DNA from: Blepharisma stoltei
Taxonomy: Eukaryota > Ciliophora > Heterotrichea > Heterotrichida > Blepharismidae
Reading direction: 5' to 3'
Assembly (NCBI GenBank): GCA_914767885.1
Contig: CAJZBQ010000039.1
Coordinates: 496,001 to 560,000, forward strand
Length of the DNA: 64,000 bases
The position numbers were made by a program, and so were the translations under genes. Below, in pieces: positions 61,643-64,000 of the stretch (the stretch's first letter is position 1; each line of letters begins with the position of its first letter). Under the pieces are notes generated by a model. It was not told where the DNA came from. It searched no databases and worked only from the letters and a program-made list of their open reading frames with translations.

Positions 61643-62263
61643 ATGGTAGGCCTTTTCTATATCTTCCTACTCAGTAGTGTTTCTGCTTTGCACTTTTATC
61701 TTACAGAAGGGTACGAGAAATGCTTTATTTTGGACGTCCCTGACCAAACTGTTGTGCTAGGAGAGTATAACCTGCTAGACCCACCTCCAGAAGACGCCCC
61801 AGATCAAGGAGTGAACTTAAAAATCACTGACCCTAATGGAGTCATAATCCATCAAAGATTAGTCAGGTCAGCTGGGAAATTCTCATTTACATCTCAGACC
61901 AGCGGACAAAATCGCATTTGCTTGTTGCCGACGTCAAGTTCTTGGTTCGGGACTAGCAAAAAGATAAGATTTGACCTTGGGATGGACAACACAAGGGAAA
62001 AAATCCACCATGAGCACTTGGCAAGCAAAGAACAAGTCACACATTTAGGCGAAATTGTGACTGCAGTTAATGAAAGACTGTCAGAAATTGTGAAAGGCCA
62101 AAACTATGCCAGAGAAAAAGAAGCACTTTTTAAGGATGAAAGTGAGCAGGTGAATTCTAGAATTCTGTGGTTCACTATATTCCAAACTGTGGTCATTTTG
62201 GTCTCTGGAGTCTGGCAAATTTGGAGCTTGAGAAGGTTCTTTATTAGTAGAAAATTAGTTTAA
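61643..62263 (+). CDS. p24/TMED (emp24/gp25L) cargo receptor
   Basis: 206 residues. Signal peptide MVGLFYIFLLSSVSA; GOLD domain with the two cysteines EKCFILDVP and GQNRICLLP; a coiled coil (LGEIVTAVNERLSEIVKGQN); TM helix FTIFQTVVILVSGVWQIWSL; and a short cytosolic tail RRFFISRKLV with the FF-type COPII signal. It cycles between ER and Golgi. Thirty bp after the ETF-beta stop. Confidence 0.93.
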   Translation: MVGLFYIFLLSSVSALHFYLTEGYEKCFILDVPDQTVVLGEYNLLDPPPEDAPDQGVNLKITDPNGVIIHQRLVRSAGKFSFTSQTSGQNRICLLPTSSSWFGTSKKIRFDLGMDNTREKIHHEHLASKEQVTHLGEIVTAVNERLSEIVKGQNYAREKEALFKDESEQVNSRILWFTIFQTVVILVSGVWQIWSLRRFFISRKLV

Positions 62264-62272
62264 CTTTTATAA

Positions 62273-62485
62273 ATGAAACCTCAAGGATCTAGATTAAATA
62301 TTTCCAATTCCAGTTCTTCTAACTATGGGAATCGTCAAGCAATGCTATACTCTTCAGGCACTTATGAGTCTCTTGGCTCTCTAAATGGATTTGACTCACA
62401 AAAGAAAGCTTGTCCTGGAGATTTTTGCAATTATATAGTGATAAATAAAGATATTCTAGATAAGCATTTTTTTGCCGTTCTTTAA
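62273..62485 (+). CDS. Possible small protein or first exon
   Basis: A 70-codon frame starting MKPQGSRLNISNSSSSNYGN nine bp after the p24 stop. Ser/Asn-rich start and a tail ACPGDFCNYIVINKDILDKH. The composition is more gene-like than random AT-rich frames, but there is no homologue in view. It may be a real small gene or a chance frame. Confidence 0.4.
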   Translation: MKPQGSRLNISNSSSSNYGNRQAMLYSSGTYESLGSLNGFDSQKKACPGDFCNYIVINKDILDKHFFAVL

Positions 62486-62561
62486 TAAATGAGTTAATTA
62501 TCAAGAGCCATAAAAATCTTCCAGAATTTTCTATTAAAAATAGAGACAAAAAAAATATCCA

Positions 62562-63539
62562 ATGGGAAATATCAATTACAAAGAAGAAATAGACTATGAT
62601 GAACTGCTACGAAAAGTTAAAAAAGCTTATAGCAGCGAAGGAGACAAAGAAACAACAAGCATCAAACTTGGAATAGCAGTTGATTATATGATAAAAGAAA
62701 TGGACAAAATGAGATGCAAAACAGAAAAGCGAGTAGTTCCTTATAAATATTTGATCTTAGGCAGGCAATTATTGCAGCGGTCTAATATTTCTCTGAACCC
62801 TAAAGGTTTAAAAGGAATTGATTTTTCTGAGCTTTTCCATCCTTTATCAAACCGAGGCCCAGATGTTGAGAAATTGCAACTAAGAAATTTTGCTATGAAG
62901 TTCCCATTTAAATACTATCAATCAGTAAAAGTCTGTGAAAGGTGCTACCAAGTCTACTGCCTTCTCATTTTGTCTCAGAAAATCCAACTAAAAAATGATA
63001 TTATGAAATCACAAAAATCATTTGAAAGGTCAATACACTCCTTTCCGACTGATTACTCACAAAAAGACTTATCAAGGTCTACTATAAAATCTTTTCGTAC
63101 CCCAAATCCCAAACTTGAGCTTAAAGAAATTGTTGAAAGTCCTATCGGTCCAATCAACGCAAATAATATTGATGACCTTCTAGCTGATATGAACCACGCA
63201 CTTGTAGATATGGAAGTTAAAAGTTTTGACTATAAAAAAGAAGCCAAAGAAATTTTTGGATCTATGACTGAGAGCCGTAAGAAACTAATACAAATCAAAG
63301 TAGCTGAAGAAAAGAAAAAACAAAAACCGTTGATCCATCCACAAGCTATTGAAGATATAAAAATTCAAGACGATTTAACCCTAAACTTTATTCCTGCAGC
63401 CAACATGCAGAGAATGACAATGAAGACAAAAGAAGAAAAAGCTGACATCGCTTGAGCTAGATACAACGCTATGATAGAAATGGAAAGAATCAAGAAGAAA
63501 AAGCGAGCAAAATCACACCGAATCCGAATTAGGTGTTAA
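62562..63539 (+). CDS. Unknown 325-residue protein with lipidation-type start
   Basis: MGNINYKEEIDYDELLRKVK suggests N-myristoylation. The middle has PYKYLILGRQLLQRSNISLN and KYYQSVKVCERCYQVYCLLI; the tail is a long basic coiled coil (REPK-type, RKKLIQIKVAEEKKKQKPLI) ending in ERIKKKKRAKSHRIRIRC. One UGA (63453) gives ADIAWARYNAM, continuing to UAA 63537. No known domain; a flagellar or cortical protein is possible. Confidence 0.75.
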
Positions 63540-63566
63540 TTAATGTAATATTTTCATAAAGGCGGT

Positions 63567-64000
63567 TTAATTATTAAGACTTGGTTTGAGATTATGGTAT
63601 TTTTTGGAAATAAATTCCACGCAACTTTGCATTTGAGACTTCGAGGTCATCAATAATGAGAGAGGCTTATCTAAATTACTGAAATGAAGAGTGATATTAT
63701 TTTCTATATTTCTTGGAGAGCTCATCTTCAGTAAATTCTCAATCTTGAAGCAGCCAATCAGTTCCACTATTTTTTTGGGATCTGAGCTTGGAGCGAGGCC
63801 TAGGTAGATATCTGAATCTGAAACCACCAGTGAAAAATTATTCTATTTCGATGGTGGCTATTTTAATATATAGATTATTGGTGCTTTTATAGTTAGTTAT
63901 AGAAAAATGGCTTATCTTGGGACTTTTCTCCTGTTGACTTGTCATATTGTTTACATAAAAAATATTTTGTATTTGCACTTACCACTAGTGGAATATTTTC
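63567..64000 (-). CDS. PH-like domain protein, 3' part (5' end beyond window)
   Basis: The frame enters at the right edge (ENIPLVVSANTKYFLCKQYD), continues SQDKPFFYN and, after removing a putative 59-bp IES, FSLVVSDSDIYLGLAPSSDP, then KKIVELIGCFKIEN, and ends CVEFISKKYHNLKPSLNN. Alternating strands and a terminal helix with a mid-domain LDKPLSLLMTS are PH-like. The family is not certain. Confidence 0.55.
63839..63897. other. Putative short IES (59 bp)
   Basis: TA at 63839 and 63898 bracket an AT-rich piece with in-frame stops. Removal shifts the frame as needed to join FFYN to FSLVVSD. Confidence 0.4.

Overview
The window looks like germline (micronuclear) DNA of a heterotrich ciliate close to Blepharisma. 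Three features of the sequence point there. (1) In every recognisable gene UGA is read as tryptophan while UAA and UAG act as stops: examples are the UGA in a WD repeat at 33597, in the eIF4E cap site at 8367 and in the conserved DEWL of a RING-H2 finger. (2) Introns are 15 nt long (34549-34563, 34699-34713, 35474-35488, 58338-58352, 58999-59013, 59311-59325). (3) Many genes are broken by insertions flanked by TA, and removing TA-to-TA rejoins the reading frame exactly. These behave as internally eliminated sequences (IESs). The species is an inference; no database was searched.

Layout. 1-8.6 kb: secreted EGF-like protein (cut by the window edge), class C GPCR-like receptor, Rab GTPase, Gdt1/TMEM165 transporter, eIF4E. 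9-17 kb: small lipidated protein, a Rab6-like gene split by a retroposon, an RRM-WW-RRM protein, and a large unknown gene with several insertions. 17-28 kb: dual-specificity phosphatase split by a 2.3-kb element, a trypsin-fold/Kelch fusion split twice, TXNDC17-like thioredoxin, and two tandem D-2-hydroxyacid dehydrogenases each carrying a retroposon. 28-45 kb: HEAT-type protein, C2H2 protein, RBBP4, a mitochondrial-type ABC half transporter, LRR protein, ATP synthase stalk subunit, DJ-1-like protein, Rei1/ZNF622 and unknowns. 45-64 kb: CENP-V/GFA protein, arrestin, dynein-2 light intermediate chain, EF-hand-like protein, CLU, a cyclic-nucleotide-gated type K+ channel split by three IESs, RING-H2 protein, ETF-beta split twice, p24/TMED, and three unknowns.

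Two kinds of germline-limited DNA are interwoven with the genes. One is a family of short inverted-repeat elements (MITE-like; outer sequence ACTCCCCC..CTCCGTGAGTGAACAAAA, palindromic ends, about 230-500 bp), with other terminal-inverted-repeat families beside it. The other is a set of at least ten GC-richer, non-coding, SINE-like retroposons (about 190-670 bp) with short 3' tails such as TAATCC or TTAATG and target-site duplications of 8-17 bp. Seven of these ten lie inside coding sequences. In five of the seven, collapsing the duplication to one copy restores an uninterrupted conserved protein. That retroposons seem to sit in live germline genes and must be lost precisely for expression, including at sites without a TA junction, is the most interesting signal here.

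No rRNA, tRNA, CRISPR array, telomere repeat, transposase or reverse transcriptase gene was recognised. Coordinates of split genes cover their insertions; protein lengths are given after removing them.
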